Positions 1 to 9,999 of a stretch of 64,000 nt of DNA are shown piece by piece. The first letter of the stretch is position 1. Each line of letters starts with the position of its first letter. A model generated the notes under the pieces. The model did not search any database. It had not been told where the DNA came from and saw only the letters and a program-made list of their open reading frames with translations. Origin of the DNA: Carettochelys insculpta (taxonomy: Eukaryota > Chordata > Testudines > Carettochelyidae); NCBI RefSeq assembly GCF_033958435.1, contig NC_134152.1:10712001-10776000 (forward strand). The letters run 5' to 3'. Position numbers and translations under genes: made by a program.

Positions 1-1137
1 CCTTGCCTAAGTAGTACTACTTTGACCACAAGAAGACTGATTCTTCATCAATGAGGAATGCCCCTGCAGCAGCTCTGGCATCCAAATACAAATCCAGGGA
101 CAAACACCATTCTTGGTCTTCATCAAAATACCCTGAATTGTCCTTGCCCAACCCTGATAAGTGACTGAAGTCCTGGTCATGCTCTTATTACAAAGCCACT
201 AGTAAATCCTCCAGTATTGACTTAACGTCAGGTTGCACATAAAAAAGTCACTCAGGTTCCACTGACACCTCCTTTGGGGTTATCACAATAAGTGACTTAA
301 GCATTACTGGATTATGGAAATGCACAATCTAGCACCACTGAGTCATTGAGTCCTATCTATTTTAGGGCCTTTTACTCCACAAGAGTTCCTTATGGCAAAG
401 TATATCCTGTTGCTCCCATTACCAGACTTCCCACTCTTGCACTGAAAATGTCAGCTTCAGTGGAACTGGCAAATTCACAGTTGACCACAACAGTACCATT
501 GGCACCAATCTCGTCAGCTTTCCACCTGCCTCATCCACTGAAATCTTCACATGGTTTTTCTCTTTCAGTGCCCGTAGGACAGCAGCTGGCGTCTTCGAGA
601 CAAAGTCTCTCCTGCCAATCTGAACAGGATTTATTCCTGTGTTTATTCAATACAGCTGCAGTTCTTCGTATTCAATTCACAAGACCAGCATCTCCACACT
701 GGTTTTGTAGAACACTTACAGACCTTGTCCAAAGGATATTAACCCTAAGGATCAAGACAGGCATGCTTATAAGGAATTCTAGTGTGGTGTCCAGTGCTAT
801 AGTCAGCTCAAAGAGCAGAGTACCCTCTGTCTCCTTACTAGTCATGGAAAGCTCCAAGGGAATCTGAATCTTCTCTGGAGGAGTTTCCTGTACATTTCCT
901 GTACATTCACTCTGAAGAGACACCTTTCTATCATTTCTCAGCCTCCAGTCTAGAATCCTATTTGGGCAGGAACCTCCAGATATTGTCCCCCATATTTCAT
1001 CTTCTCTGAATGAGTCTGTCACCCTAGAATCAACATGCTTTCCTCCAGAAGACTTTAAAGTAGTCCAGGACCTTCTGAGAAGGGTGGCCACATCTTTGCA
1101 GATGAAGCTGATACAAAATAATCCACTCAAATTCCTG
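1..1137 (+). pseudogene. degraded gag-like retroelement relic (DIRS-like?)
   Basis: No intact gene is seen. Near the start a plus frame reads as a Ser/Lys-rich basic stretch (around 25-150), and at about 970-1135 another plus frame without a start codon gives PPEDFKVVQDLLRRVA followed by TSLQMKL. That pattern, a helix rich in LLRRVA, recalls the capsid-like gag of DIRS-type or similar retroelements in reptile genomes. Stops and frame changes lie between the two parts. A 173-codon open frame at 346-867 and an antisense one at 672-1130 match nothing I recognise and are probably chance. The right edge is cut by the MITE at 1139. The family call is a guess from a short motif; an old noncoding sequence is the alternative. 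Confidence 0.3.
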
Positions 1138-1138
1138 G

Positions 1139-1573
1139 GCCGGGTCTACACATGCCCCTCCATTTCAGAAGGGACAGGTAAATGACACGGATCAGAACTG
1201 GTTAATGAGGCAATGATATGAATATTTAGTGCCTCATTAGCATAATGCCAGCCAGTCACGCTTCAAAAATGCTGCTTTGGAAATGCAAACTGGCTGTGTA
1301 GACATGGGTGCTTCAAAATAAACCCTGGAGTTCGAAATTCCCGTATTGCCAAAATGAATTGAGAATAAGGGAATTTCAAAGTCTGGGGTTTATTCTGAAG
1401 TGCCCAAATTTACATGACCAGTTTGTGTTTTGAAAGCAGCACTTTTGAAGCACAACTGGCTGCTGTTAAGCTAATGAGGTGCTGAATATTAATATCAGCA
1501 CCTCATTAACCAGTTCCGATCCATGTCATTTAAATGCCCCTTCTGAAAGGGAAGGGCATGTGTAGACATAGCT
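1139..1573. mobile_element. palindromic Harbinger-type MITE (family A)
   Basis: The two ends are inverted copies: the left end reads GGGTCTACACATGCCCCTCC and the reverse complement of the right end reads ATGTCTACACATGCCCTTCC. Internal blocks are also mirrored (AATGAGGTGCTGAATATTAA against TTAGTGCCTCATTAGC, and the TTCAAAAATGCTGCTTT / AAAGCAGCACTTTTGAAG pair). It has no coding capacity. The GTCTACAC terminus is shared by the other inverted-repeat elements here, which ties it to the Harbinger group by inference. Confidence 0.75.
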
Positions 1574-2029
1574 TTGGATATCTGAGAGTCTTGGTCCAAG
1601 ACAAGTCACCCTTCCTGTTAATGAAGTCTTGCAGGAACTGAAAAAAACCCTTTGGTGGACCCTGGCATCCATGCCACCCACTGCCAAATGGGTAATCAGG
1701 CATTATCAGTTCCATAACTTTACTTTTTTCTTGACTACAAAAGAATCTGGAACTGGGCGGTAATGGTCACTAGTGAGTGTTCCAAAAGTTCTTATCCTGC
1801 AACCCACTCTGAAGGACAAGAGGTTTAAATGACTGGATGCATATATCTGGAAGGCCTGTTTTTGTTTCCCTTCAAATATGACAAATTATCAGGTTCTATT
1901 GTGTAAATTTACATTTATTTTCTGCTCAGAGATTTCTAAATTTGCTGGCAAGTTAACTGGAGGCTACAGGAAATGATTTTGGCCTCAGCTTCTGAAGGAT
2001 ATCTCATGGTTCAAACAGTGAATTTTTAA
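1574..2029. other. no recognised feature
   Basis: AT-leaning unique-looking sequence between the family A MITE and the SINE. I see no coding frame worth calling and no repeat structure. Confidence 0.5.
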
Positions 2030-2224
2030 TTAGAGATACACCTCTCCTAAAACCGGAAGGGACCTTGAGAGGTTATCTAGTCCAGTCCCCTGCCCTCTTG
2101 GCAGGACCAAGCCCCATCCCGGACATCTATTTGCTCTAGTCTCTAAATGGCCTTCTCACAGATTGAGCTTGCAACCCTGGGTTTAGCAGGCTAATTCTCA
2201 AACCACTGAGCTATCCCTCCACCC
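2030..2224 (-). mobile_element. tRNA-derived SINE (Cry-like, CR1-type tail)
   Basis: Read on the minus strand, this begins with a tRNA-like head: GGGATAGCTCAGTGGTTTGAG (plus 2199-2219) holds a good pol III A box, and GGGTTGCAAGCTCAATC (plus 2161-2178) is a decayed B box. After the head comes CAGGGGACTGGACTAGATAA, then AAGGTCCCTTCCGG, which is CR1 3'-end sequence, and the copy ends in the AGGAGAGGTGTATCTCT tail at the left. A tRNA head joined to a CR1-like tail is the known build of the Cry SINE family of cryptodiran turtles, mobilised in trans by CR1 enzymes. The B box and tail are mutated, so this is an old inactive copy. Confidence 0.75.
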
Positions 2225-4664
2225 AGAGCTTCAAGCTCTCATTAATGCCACTTATATGGTCTTCCATTCCATGAATCCTCCTGGCTGAAGATCACTGTTT
2301 CTCTTCATGACACAGCTGAAGCTTTACCCTTTGCATGGTCCAAGCATCTCAGAATACGGATTATGACATCATGGGGGTGGCTCATTCACATGCCTGATTG
2401 ACATAAGTTATACCAACATAAGCAGTCATATAGACATTGCCTCAGATTAAGGGACCAAAAGCTTTGTGCAGGAGAAAAGGGCATGCTTTTGTTGTAGAAG
2501 AATCTTATTTAAGTGTGGGAATAGTCAAAGATAAAAGGGAGCACTCTGAGCAGGAGCAGAAGGCGTGCAGGAGGAGTGGGAGGAGAAAGAAACAGCCAGA
2601 CTCCATGACTCCATGACTTAGAAAAGTCATGTTTAAGAGAGGATCCTACTTATTCCAGAGGGCTCTGCTCAGTCCCAAATCTCTCTCCGGAGTGTTGAGG
2701 AATCTGAGGCAGGGAAACACATTCAGCTGCAAAAACAATTAACTGAAATGTAAAGAATGAATTTCCTCACATCTGTCAGTTGCTGTGTAAGAAAGGTCTA
2801 GTACGATGATTTGTATGAACCCATAACGTTTCATAAATACCTCTAAGAAGATTCACTCCTGGACAGAGTAGTATGAGTTGTGTGACCGTGTGTGACTGGC
2901 TTTTGAAAGAGTGAGGTCCCCACCTTTAACTGTCTTTCTGTGGGAGGTGGGTGTGTAAACTCCCTTAGGCTCCTTCCGATTCCCAGCCTACAAGCCAGAC
3001 GTGTCTGTTATGAATATTTGACTAAACAAATTGCACATCCCTTCTGTCTTGGAAATTTAAAAAAAAGATAATTTAATCCTATTAGGGAATCCAAAGTAAC
3101 ATGACATTTGTTGCTAAGTGGAGAGGGAAATTATTTGCATTTCTAACAGGAGCCACTGGGAGAAGAGAGATTTGAAGAAAAAGCCGCTAGAGGGAATAGG
3201 TTGATAAAAGCTGTGCATTATAAGAGGGTTTTATTTCTTTGCTGCTTTGTTGGTTCGGTGGGTAAATGAGAAAAACCTGGCAAGTCAAAGTACATTTTCC
3301 TGAATATCTCAAAATTCCTTTGACCACCCACATTATTAATTATTTTTTCCACTTGAGAAACAGCTATTTTGCTTCAGGTTATGGTGAGGAAGAAAGATGC
3401 AGCTTTGTTATCAGGTCAAAGAGTGATGGTTTTCCTTTCTATCCTGGATATAGCAGGCAGCATGTTGTAAAGCACAATACAAGGCCACCTGTTCTTGTTT
3501 GCACTTGTTGGACAAAGAGATTAGATTCCTGTATTATGCGCTTTCTTTTCCATCTCTAGGTAATAAGCTCACCTATAAAAAGCTTTTTGTGATGAAATAT
3601 AGTGGATTCAGGATATATTCCTAAACAATGAAATTCCACATAAGTGTTGAGAATCTTGGAAGCGTTAAGCAAAAAACCTTTAGCACCCTTTCAGCTAAAG
3701 TCCCCAAAGATCTTGAGAAGCAAGCATAACTTATTACATCCACTTGAGTGTATGGTATCTTTCCACTTATTGCAGCACGTTTTGAATGAGGCTTACAACA
3801 CGTGCCCAACATCATATAGTGTACAGTGGCAGAGAAATATAACTCAAGATTGCCGATTCCAAATCTCCTTGTCAACTCAGCAACCAGTGACGGTGGGTGA
3901 GCAAACGCTCAGGAAAGCAGCATGAATCAAGGGTAGTCAGCAGGAGTCTCAAAATAGGAGGTTATGCTGTAGCTAAATAGCAGAAATTCAACAGAAATAT
4001 TACCATCATGATCAGTCAAGGAAAGTCAATAGATGGCATGAAAAGTACTTAACAACTCAAAGAGAATTTGATAAGGTGTCACATCTGAAGCTGAGAGATA
4101 ATTTCAAGGAATGGGCAATAATAGGGAAACTCTACTAGAGGCAGAAGGCAACAGGTGCCCATAGATGGTAATATTAACAATATGTACATCATGTATTGAC
4201 AGTAAGAAAGCTTTGGTAACAGGCATATGAAAGAGTGGGAAAAGGGCAAACTAGACAATCCCTAAAGCCAAATCCATTAAATACTTATGGTGAGCATCAA
4301 TACCTTCATGAGGAGAAGAGGTAGTTGGAGAGGACAATTATCGTGTACAGTTTGTCCAGAAAAACAAATGAAGCAGTTATCAAGGAAGAGGAACAGATAA
4401 TATTGGAAAGGAGGAGGTCTAGAAAAATCCCTTATGTGCTCAGGACCAGGGAGCTTCCTGAGTAGAGCAAAACTATCTTCCCTCCAAGCCAGTGCAAACA
4501 GGTATCTGAGGTTACTCGTCTCACATAGGGAGAATCAAGAGACTAATCACTTAATCTGAGATTTTGATGAAAAAGGAGACTTCAGGTCCAATCCAGGGAG
4601 TAAAGCTACTGAAGTTAGCTGCAGGAGGAGCTGCTGAAGGGACAGGGGAGAAATTGTCAAGAAT
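2225..4664. other. no recognised feature (2.4 kb unique-looking)
   Basis: AT-rich sequence with a short A run near 3057-3065 and a small direct repeat (ACTCCATGACTCCATGACTT near 2600). The open frames at 3266-3559 and 3621-3925 overlap on both strands, are under 100 codons and show no motif, so I do not call them genes. Confidence 0.5.
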
Positions 4665-4667
4665 ATA

Positions 4668-5349
4668 AGCTGCGTCTACACGTGCACGCTACTTCGAAGT
4701 AGCGGCACCAACTTCAAAATAGCGCCCATCGCGTCTACACGCGTCGGGCGCTATTTCGAAGTTAACTTCGACGTTAGGCGGCGAGACGTCGAAGTCGCTA
4801 ACCTCATGAGGAGATAGGAATAGCGCCCTACTTCGACGTTCAACGTCGAAGTAGGGACCGTGTAGACGATCCGCGTCCCGCAACGTCGAAATTGCTGGGT
4901 CCTCCATGGCGGCCATCAGCTGGGGGGTTGAGAGATGCTCTCTCTCCAGCCCCTGTGGGGCTCTATGGTCACCGTGGGCAGCAGCCCTTAGCCCAGGGCT
5001 TCTGGCTGCTTCTGCGGCAGCTGGGGATCTATGCTGCAGGCACAGGGTCTGCAACCAGTTGTCAGCTCTGTGGATCTTGTGTTGTTTAGTGCAACTGTGT
5101 CTGGGAGGGGCCCTTTAAGGGAGCGGCTTGCTGTTGAGTCCGCCCTGTGACCCTGTCTGCAGCTGTGCCTGGCATACCTATTTCGATGTGTGCTACTTTG
5201 ACGTGTAGACGTTCCCTCGCTGCGCCTATTTCGATGTTGGGCTGAGCAACGTCGAAGTTGAACATCGACGTTGCTGGCCCTGGAGGACGTGTAGACGTTA
5301 TTCATCGAAATAGACTATTTCGATGTTGGCTGCACGTGTAGACGTAGCC
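4668..5349. mobile_element. Harbinger-derived MITE, family B copy 1
   Basis: The terminal inverted repeats are AGCTGCGTCTACACGTGCA on the left and the complement of GCACGTGTAGACGTAGCC on the right. The element is flanked by a 3 bp duplication, ATA at 4665-4667 and 5350-5352; 3 bp is the Harbinger target size. It is GC-rich and full of CG and TTCGAA. The 10-mer CGTGTAGACG or its complement occurs six times (4673, 4732, 4859, 5202, 5288, 5335). Minus-strand open frames (4689-5054, 4988-5305) recur in the other copies but look like a relic of the transposase leader, not a gene. Sister copies are at 23099-23808 and 62004-62618. Confidence 0.85.
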
Positions 5350-5481
5350 ATAATGTCATAAGAACAGCCATATTGCATCTGACCAAAGGCCCACCTAGTC
5401 CAGTATACTGTCTTCCAACAGTGACCAATGCCAGGTGCCCAGAGGATCTGAATCAGAGGCAGATTTGCAATGAAACATATA

Positions 5482-6303
5482 GGCCATGTCTACACTAGCA
5501 CAAGTCTTCGACATGGCCATGCAAATGGCCTTTTGAAGATTACTAATATGTCCAGTTTTGGCTCCCCCAGTATAAAAAGGATGTGGATTTGCTGGAGCAG
5601 GTTCAGCGAAGGGAAACAAAAATGATTAAGGATCTGGAGCACAAGACTTATGAGGATAGGCTGAGGGATTTGGGCTTGTTTAGTTTACAGAAGAGAAGAC
5701 TTAGGAGTGATTTAATAGTAGCCTTCAACTTCCTGAAGGGGAGCTCTAATGAGGAGGGTGAGAAACTGTTCTCAGTGGCATCAGATGGCAGAACAAGGAG
5801 TAATGGTCAGAAGTTGAAGAGGGAAAGGTGTAGGTTGGATATTAGGAAAAACTACTTCACCAGGCGGGTGGTGAAGCATTGGAATGCGTTGCCTAGAGAG
5901 GTGGTGGATTCTCCATCCCTCGAGGTTTTTAAGTCCTGGCTGCACAAGGTCATGGCTGGGATGACTTAGTAGGCGTTGATCCTGCTTGAAGCAGGGCGCT
6001 GGAGTAGATGACCTTCTGAGGTCCCTTCCAGCCCTGTGATTCTGTGATTCTGTGCTGAAATGCATATTCAGTACCTCATTAGCATCTAGATGGGAATAAG
6101 GGGATTTCAAAGTTGTCATGGTCCTTTCAAAACGGATCCCCATCTGGACAAGCCACGCGGGAGCGAAAAGCAACAATTTCCAAGATCCGTGGCCAGTAGC
6201 ATGCTAATGAGGTGCTGAATATGCATTTCAGCACCTCATTAGTAATCTTCAAAATGGTTATTTGAATGCCATTTCGCTGATTTGTGCAAGTGTAGATGTC
6301 GTC
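5482..6303. mobile_element. palindromic Harbinger-type MITE (family C), split by CR1
   Basis: The left end is GGCCATGTCTACACTAGCAC and the right end is the complement of a GACATCTACACTTGC-like copy. Both ends sit against ATA (5479-5481 and 6304-6306), a 3 bp target duplication. Inside, the CR1 at 5548-6053 separates the left 66 bp from the rest; the sequence resumes with GCTGAAATGCATATTCAG, which follows directly in the related copy at 8359-8794. It has no coding capacity of its own. Confidence 0.85.
5548..6053 (+). mobile_element. CR1 LINE, 3' fragment with RT C-terminus
   Basis: A 5'-truncated CR1. The frame beginning near 5550 reads VQFWLPQYKKDVDLLEQVQR and runs open to the stop after MAGMT at 5969, about 140 residues of the region beyond the reverse transcriptase core. 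Recognisable CR1 blocks are [39 protein letters not shown] and SPSLEVFKSWL. The 3' end has GAGGTCCCTTCCAGCCCTGTG and then ATTCTGTG repeats, the usual CR1 tail. Upstream catalytic motifs are missing, so it is dead. It inserted into a family C MITE and is therefore younger than that MITE. It is close in sequence to the copy at 60680-61916. Confidence 0.9.
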
Positions 6304-8358
6304 ATAGTGGCCTGACATAAGGCACCACAACAACACTGGGCCCCCAGGGCTGAGCAGTCCAGCACCTGGTCAGGCACCACCAGTACCACCTCACCGGGGG
6401 AGCAGCTGCTCTGCAGGGAATGCAGTCCCTCTGCAGAGAGATAGTGGGAGGCAGGACCCTTAGGAGAACTGACAGGAGGCTGTGAACAGCACGGACACAA
6501 GCTAGGAAGAGCACAGGGAGGCTACACAGACAGAGAGAGAAAAGCGTGCTTTGAGGCAGGAAAGTGCTACTTCTCGCTGTCCGCCAGCTGTGTGGCTACC
6601 CAGTGTTCTACTGAAGGTTTCCAGCCTATGGTCAGGCTGCTGGCTGCTACCTGGTGAGTGCAGACTGCCTGCAGAATGTGGAGGGCAGCCAGCTGTGGTT
6701 GTCTATGGTGGGAAGAGGGAGACCGGTGAGCTGGGGTTGGAGATCCTGCAAGCTACCCAGCCAGCAGGAAAAAGTCACACTTTGAAGCAGGAAAATGTTC
6801 TTTGTCTCTGGAACCTGACTGCATGGCTGTGCTGCCCCCTTCTTCTGAGTACTCCAGCCCCTGTAATACTGTGCTGTTTTTGACCACCACCAGGTGAGTG
6901 GCTGCTGACCATGGGCAGGGGAGGGAGAGTGGCTGGAGAATGGAGATCCCAGGTGGCTGGTGAAACTGCGCCCAGCCCCTGCCCCACACACACCTTCAGG
7001 TGGAGCGCATGTGGGTCTCGGCCCTCTTCTCCAGGCTAGTCAACACAGAGCTGTTGGGCACCTGAAGCTGATCTCCTCAGACATGGAGACCTTCTTATCT
7101 CCACTATCAGTCTTCTCCAGCCCCACCATGGTGGCTCTGGTCCTGCACTGGCCCCCAAGCTGGTGCTCCTTACACCTGAAGCCCCAGACCTACCCTTGCC
7201 CAGGGGCCTGGCTATTGTGTAAGCTGCCAGGCTTGAACCCTTATGTAAGCAGGGATATGGTCCCGCTATTGTGGGGAACTTTCCTGGCTCCTACACTACC
7301 CTGGTGAAATGAGTTAGCAAAAGGATCTGAGTCCTCGCACCCACATCCTTTAGCCAGAGTCTTCCCTGACCCCAGAGATGCCCATTCCACTCCCCTGTGT
7401 GGCAAAGGCCTCATGACTCCAACACAGCTGGGGCCCTGGGGCTTGACCCCTCCCCTTGTGGTGTTCAGCTGGGGCAGGGGCCAGGTGTCCCCACTCGGAG
7501 GTGCTCGCTCCACACTGGATGTTTGCCACACCCACTTATGGTTGCATATAATTTAGGCAGACAGATTTTATTGAACAGCAATCAATTAGAATACCAAAAA
7601 ACAAGGAACAAATGGAAAAAGGAGAAAACACATCACTCCACACTGTGGGACAGAGACCTCACACACACAGTATTTCTGTTTTGGACAGTTCACAGTCTGT
7701 TTCTTCTAGTTCCCAGGCTTCTTTCTCAGGCCCTGGATATGCTGCAGGTCAGATACTTGCTTCAGGTGTCAGGACCCTTCACGCCAGCATCAGCCCCCAC
7801 AGTTGGGGTTATGATACCCCTTCAAGTCTGACCTGCTAGGCCCCCTGGCTGGAGAAGTGGCCCTGCTTTGGGCCTCGTCCTAGGACCTCTGCTGTGGCTC
7901 ACCACATCCAGGTCCAGGCCCTGTCCAGCTTGTAGGCTGGGGTCTCTGCTAAGTCTCAGGGCCTCTCTGATTAAAGCCCTCCTGCCAGCATGGATTTGTC
8001 TTCTGTTCCCCATATCAGGGTCCAGCCCTTCTCTACAGCATGAATCAGTTCTGGGCTGTGTGTGTCTCTCTGTTGTGCCTCTCTGGGTGCAGATCTCTTG
8101 CCAGCATGAATTTGTGCTATGTGCCATGTTTCAGGGTCTTTCTGTCTGTAGCTCTCCTGCCAGCATGGCTTAGCTCAGCCATAGGGTGTCTCCTCAGCTT
8201 GGCCCACACAGTCTCTGTCCAGGCACGTTCACTCGAACACTGGGACTCTCCCCAGCTTCCTCACTCCCTCATGGGTGCACACCCCCACACCCTGCCATCA
8301 GTCAGGCTCAACTATAGAGCTGGCCTCTTCACATTGTCCCTGGGGGCTGTCACTCTCT
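6304..8358. other. GC-rich unassigned block, probably repeat-derived
   Basis: About 2 kb of GC-rich DNA unlike its AT-rich surroundings. Two adjoining stretches (about 6540-6765 and 6768-6955) look like diverged duplicates, each opening with AAGC/AGTC...CTTTGAGGCAGGAAA-like sequence and containing CAGGTGAGTG. On the minus strand a possible poly(A) signal, AATAAA, lies at 7567-7572. Many open frames exist on both strands, as expected from base composition, but none shows a domain. It could be the inside of an old retroelement; I cannot name the family. Confidence 0.35.
7984..8170. repeat. degenerate short tandem array
   Basis: The core CCAGCATGRAT (one copy ACAGCATGAAT) recurs at about 7984, 8035, 8100 and 8159, spaced 51, 65 and 59 bases, with GGGTC- and CTGTGTG-rich sequence between. 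Copies are poorly conserved, so this is a weak old array or chance similarity in a GC-rich stretch. Confidence 0.35.
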
Positions 8359-8794
8359 GGCCATGTCTACACTAGCCAAAAACTTCGAAATTGCCATGCA
8401 AATGGCCATTTTGAAGTTTACTAATGAAATGCTGAAATACATATTCAGCGCCTCATTAGCATGCGGGCAGCCGCGGCACTTCAAAATTGACGCGGCTCGC
8501 CACCGCACGGCTAGTCCAGACGGGGCTCCTTTTCGAAAGGACCCCGGCTACTTCGAAGTCCCCTTATTCCTATGAGCAGATGGGAATAAGGGGACTTCGA
8601 AGTAGGCGGGGTCCTTTTGAAAAGGAGCCCCATCTGGATGAACCACGCAGAGGCCAGCCGCATCAATTTCAAAGTGCCACAGCTGCCCACATTCTAATGA
8701 GGTGCTGAATATGTATTTCAGTGTTTCATTAGTAAACTGTGAAATGGCCATTTGCATGGCCATTTCGAAGTTTTTGGCTAGAGTAGACGTAGCC
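8359..8794. mobile_element. palindromic Harbinger-type MITE (family C), uninterrupted
   Basis: An almost perfect long palindrome. The left end is GGCCATGTCTACACTAGCC and the right end GGCTAGAGTAGACGTAGCC. Both arms contain TTGCCATGCAAATGGCCATT, the AATGAGGTGCTGAA block, CCCCATCTGGA / TCCAGACGGGG and AAGGGGACTTCGAAGTA. The single-stranded form could fold into a hairpin of about 200 bp. Flanks are TCT on the left and GCT on the right, an imperfect 3 bp duplication. It is noncoding and the model for the broken copy at 5482-6303. Confidence 0.85.
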
Positions 8795-9019
8795 GCTGGG
8801 TCCTGATTCCTCAAAAACCCTTCCCTTTGCTTTGCAGTCAGGGAGCTAACCAACTCAAAACACTGCTGTGTTTTCAGTAAGGGGCCATTACCTCCCTTAC
8901 ACTTAGTTCCAGTGCCTGTGTCCTGCAACTAGGACTTTTTCCCTTCCTTTGGCATTTGTAATTATCTCAGGCAAAACACTTAACATCCTCCACCCCTCAC
9001 CCCTCTCCTTTAGTTCCAT

Positions 9020-9236
9020 GAATTTGATTTGTCAATTTTTATTGCAATTTTTTTTCTCTTTGGACCTCTATACTATATTACTGTCTGGACTGGAAATTAT
9101 ATAGATCTGAAAAAGTGAGTCTGTCCCACAAAAGCTTATCACCTAATAAATTATTTTGTTAATTTTTAAACTGCTTCATGACTGCTCTTTTGTTTTTCTG
9201 GAATGCAGACTAACATGGCTACCTCTCTGTTACTAT
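9020..9236. mobile_element. Penelope-like terminal fragment
   Basis: Matches the right terminal region of the Penelope-like element at 32450-34264: the TTTGGACCTCTATACT block, then GTCTGTCCCACAAAAGC, CACCTAATAAATTATTTTGT, CATGACTGCTCTTTTG and the GACTAACATGGCTACCTCTC end. It carries no coding sequence. It is diverged from the other copies, so probably old. Confidence 0.7.
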
Positions 9237-9262
9237 CTGGCAACTAGGAGAGACAGGGTTGG

Positions 9263-9731
9263 TGTAGGGTGCGAGAAGACTTTGTAACGGTCTCATGAGA
9301 GCAGTCCGACCCCTCTGTGAACTCTCACAGGAATCATATACAGAAGCATGCTGCCAACAAACAAGAGATACCAGAATTGCTGTGCAAGGTAAAAGTTGCA
9401 AAACAACTCGCACCACCTGTGAAACACGCTGCGCCTGCCAAAACTCCAAGGCTACCTTGGCAGTAGGCCACTAGAGATAGTGATAAGGAATGCATAGGCA
9501 ATTGTAGGCAATTGTATGTTAATGAGCTCAGCTGTATCAGCTAGCGTTAGGAGGCCTGTTGTAGAGCCTCTCCCCGAGCGAAACTCCGACGCGTCGGGTT
9601 TTCCCCCACTGGTGACTGCGGCGTCTCCGGGGCTCCCGTCGCGGGTGTCACGCGCTTTCAATAAACCAACTATAGCACTCGCCTTCTGGGTGCAGCCTCG
9701 TCTCTGGGGAACCCGAGCCTGGTTGGCTACA
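9263..9731 (+). mobile_element. solo retroviral-type LTR
   Basis: A 469 bp segment beginning TGTAG and ending CTACA, a perfect 5 bp inverted terminus of the TG...CA kind. It is bounded by identical GTTGG at 9258-9262 and 9732-9736, a 5 bp target duplication. A poly(A) signal lies at 9660-9665, about 65 bp before the end, followed by a CGCCTTCTGGGTGCAGCC stretch like an R/U5 region. No primer-binding site or internal coding sequence follows, so this is the product of recombination between the two LTRs of an endogenous retrovirus. The base composition of 9540-9730 (CG-rich) differs from its surroundings. Orientation is set by the AATAAA. The exact retroviral class cannot be told from the LTR alone. 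Confidence 0.85.
9660..9665 (+). promoter_or_regulatory. LTR poly(A) signal
   Basis: AATAAA in the sequence GCTTTCAATAAACC, placed as expected in the last fifth of the solo LTR. It is a relic and is not tied to any gene here. Confidence 0.7.
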
Positions 9732-9999
9732 GTTGGCTTTCAGCATCCCTCTGTTAAAAATGTTTCAGTGCCACTAGTGTTAAATCTAATTGGGTGGTCC
9801 TTCTCATGGCCCACTCAGGCCCACCTCTGCTACACCTTTGCTCTGCTCTGCTCTCAGATGTTTTAAATCTGCCTAAAAATTAAAGTCAGGTTTTTAGCAA
9901 TAATGAAGCAATACTGAGTCTGGTACTCAAAAACACACAAAAAAGAAGGTGATATAAAAAGATGAAGCTAAGCAAAAAATCAGTTTCCCATCTTATTTT

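Noticed and set aside
346..867. 173-codon frame near the left edge
   Set aside because: No recognisable motif, and not in the frame of the gag-like block; not called as a gene.
4988..5305. Arg/Ser-rich 105-codon frame in the family B MITE (also 62035-62352)
   Set aside because: Recurs because the MITE is repeated; contains terminal palindromes and no domain.
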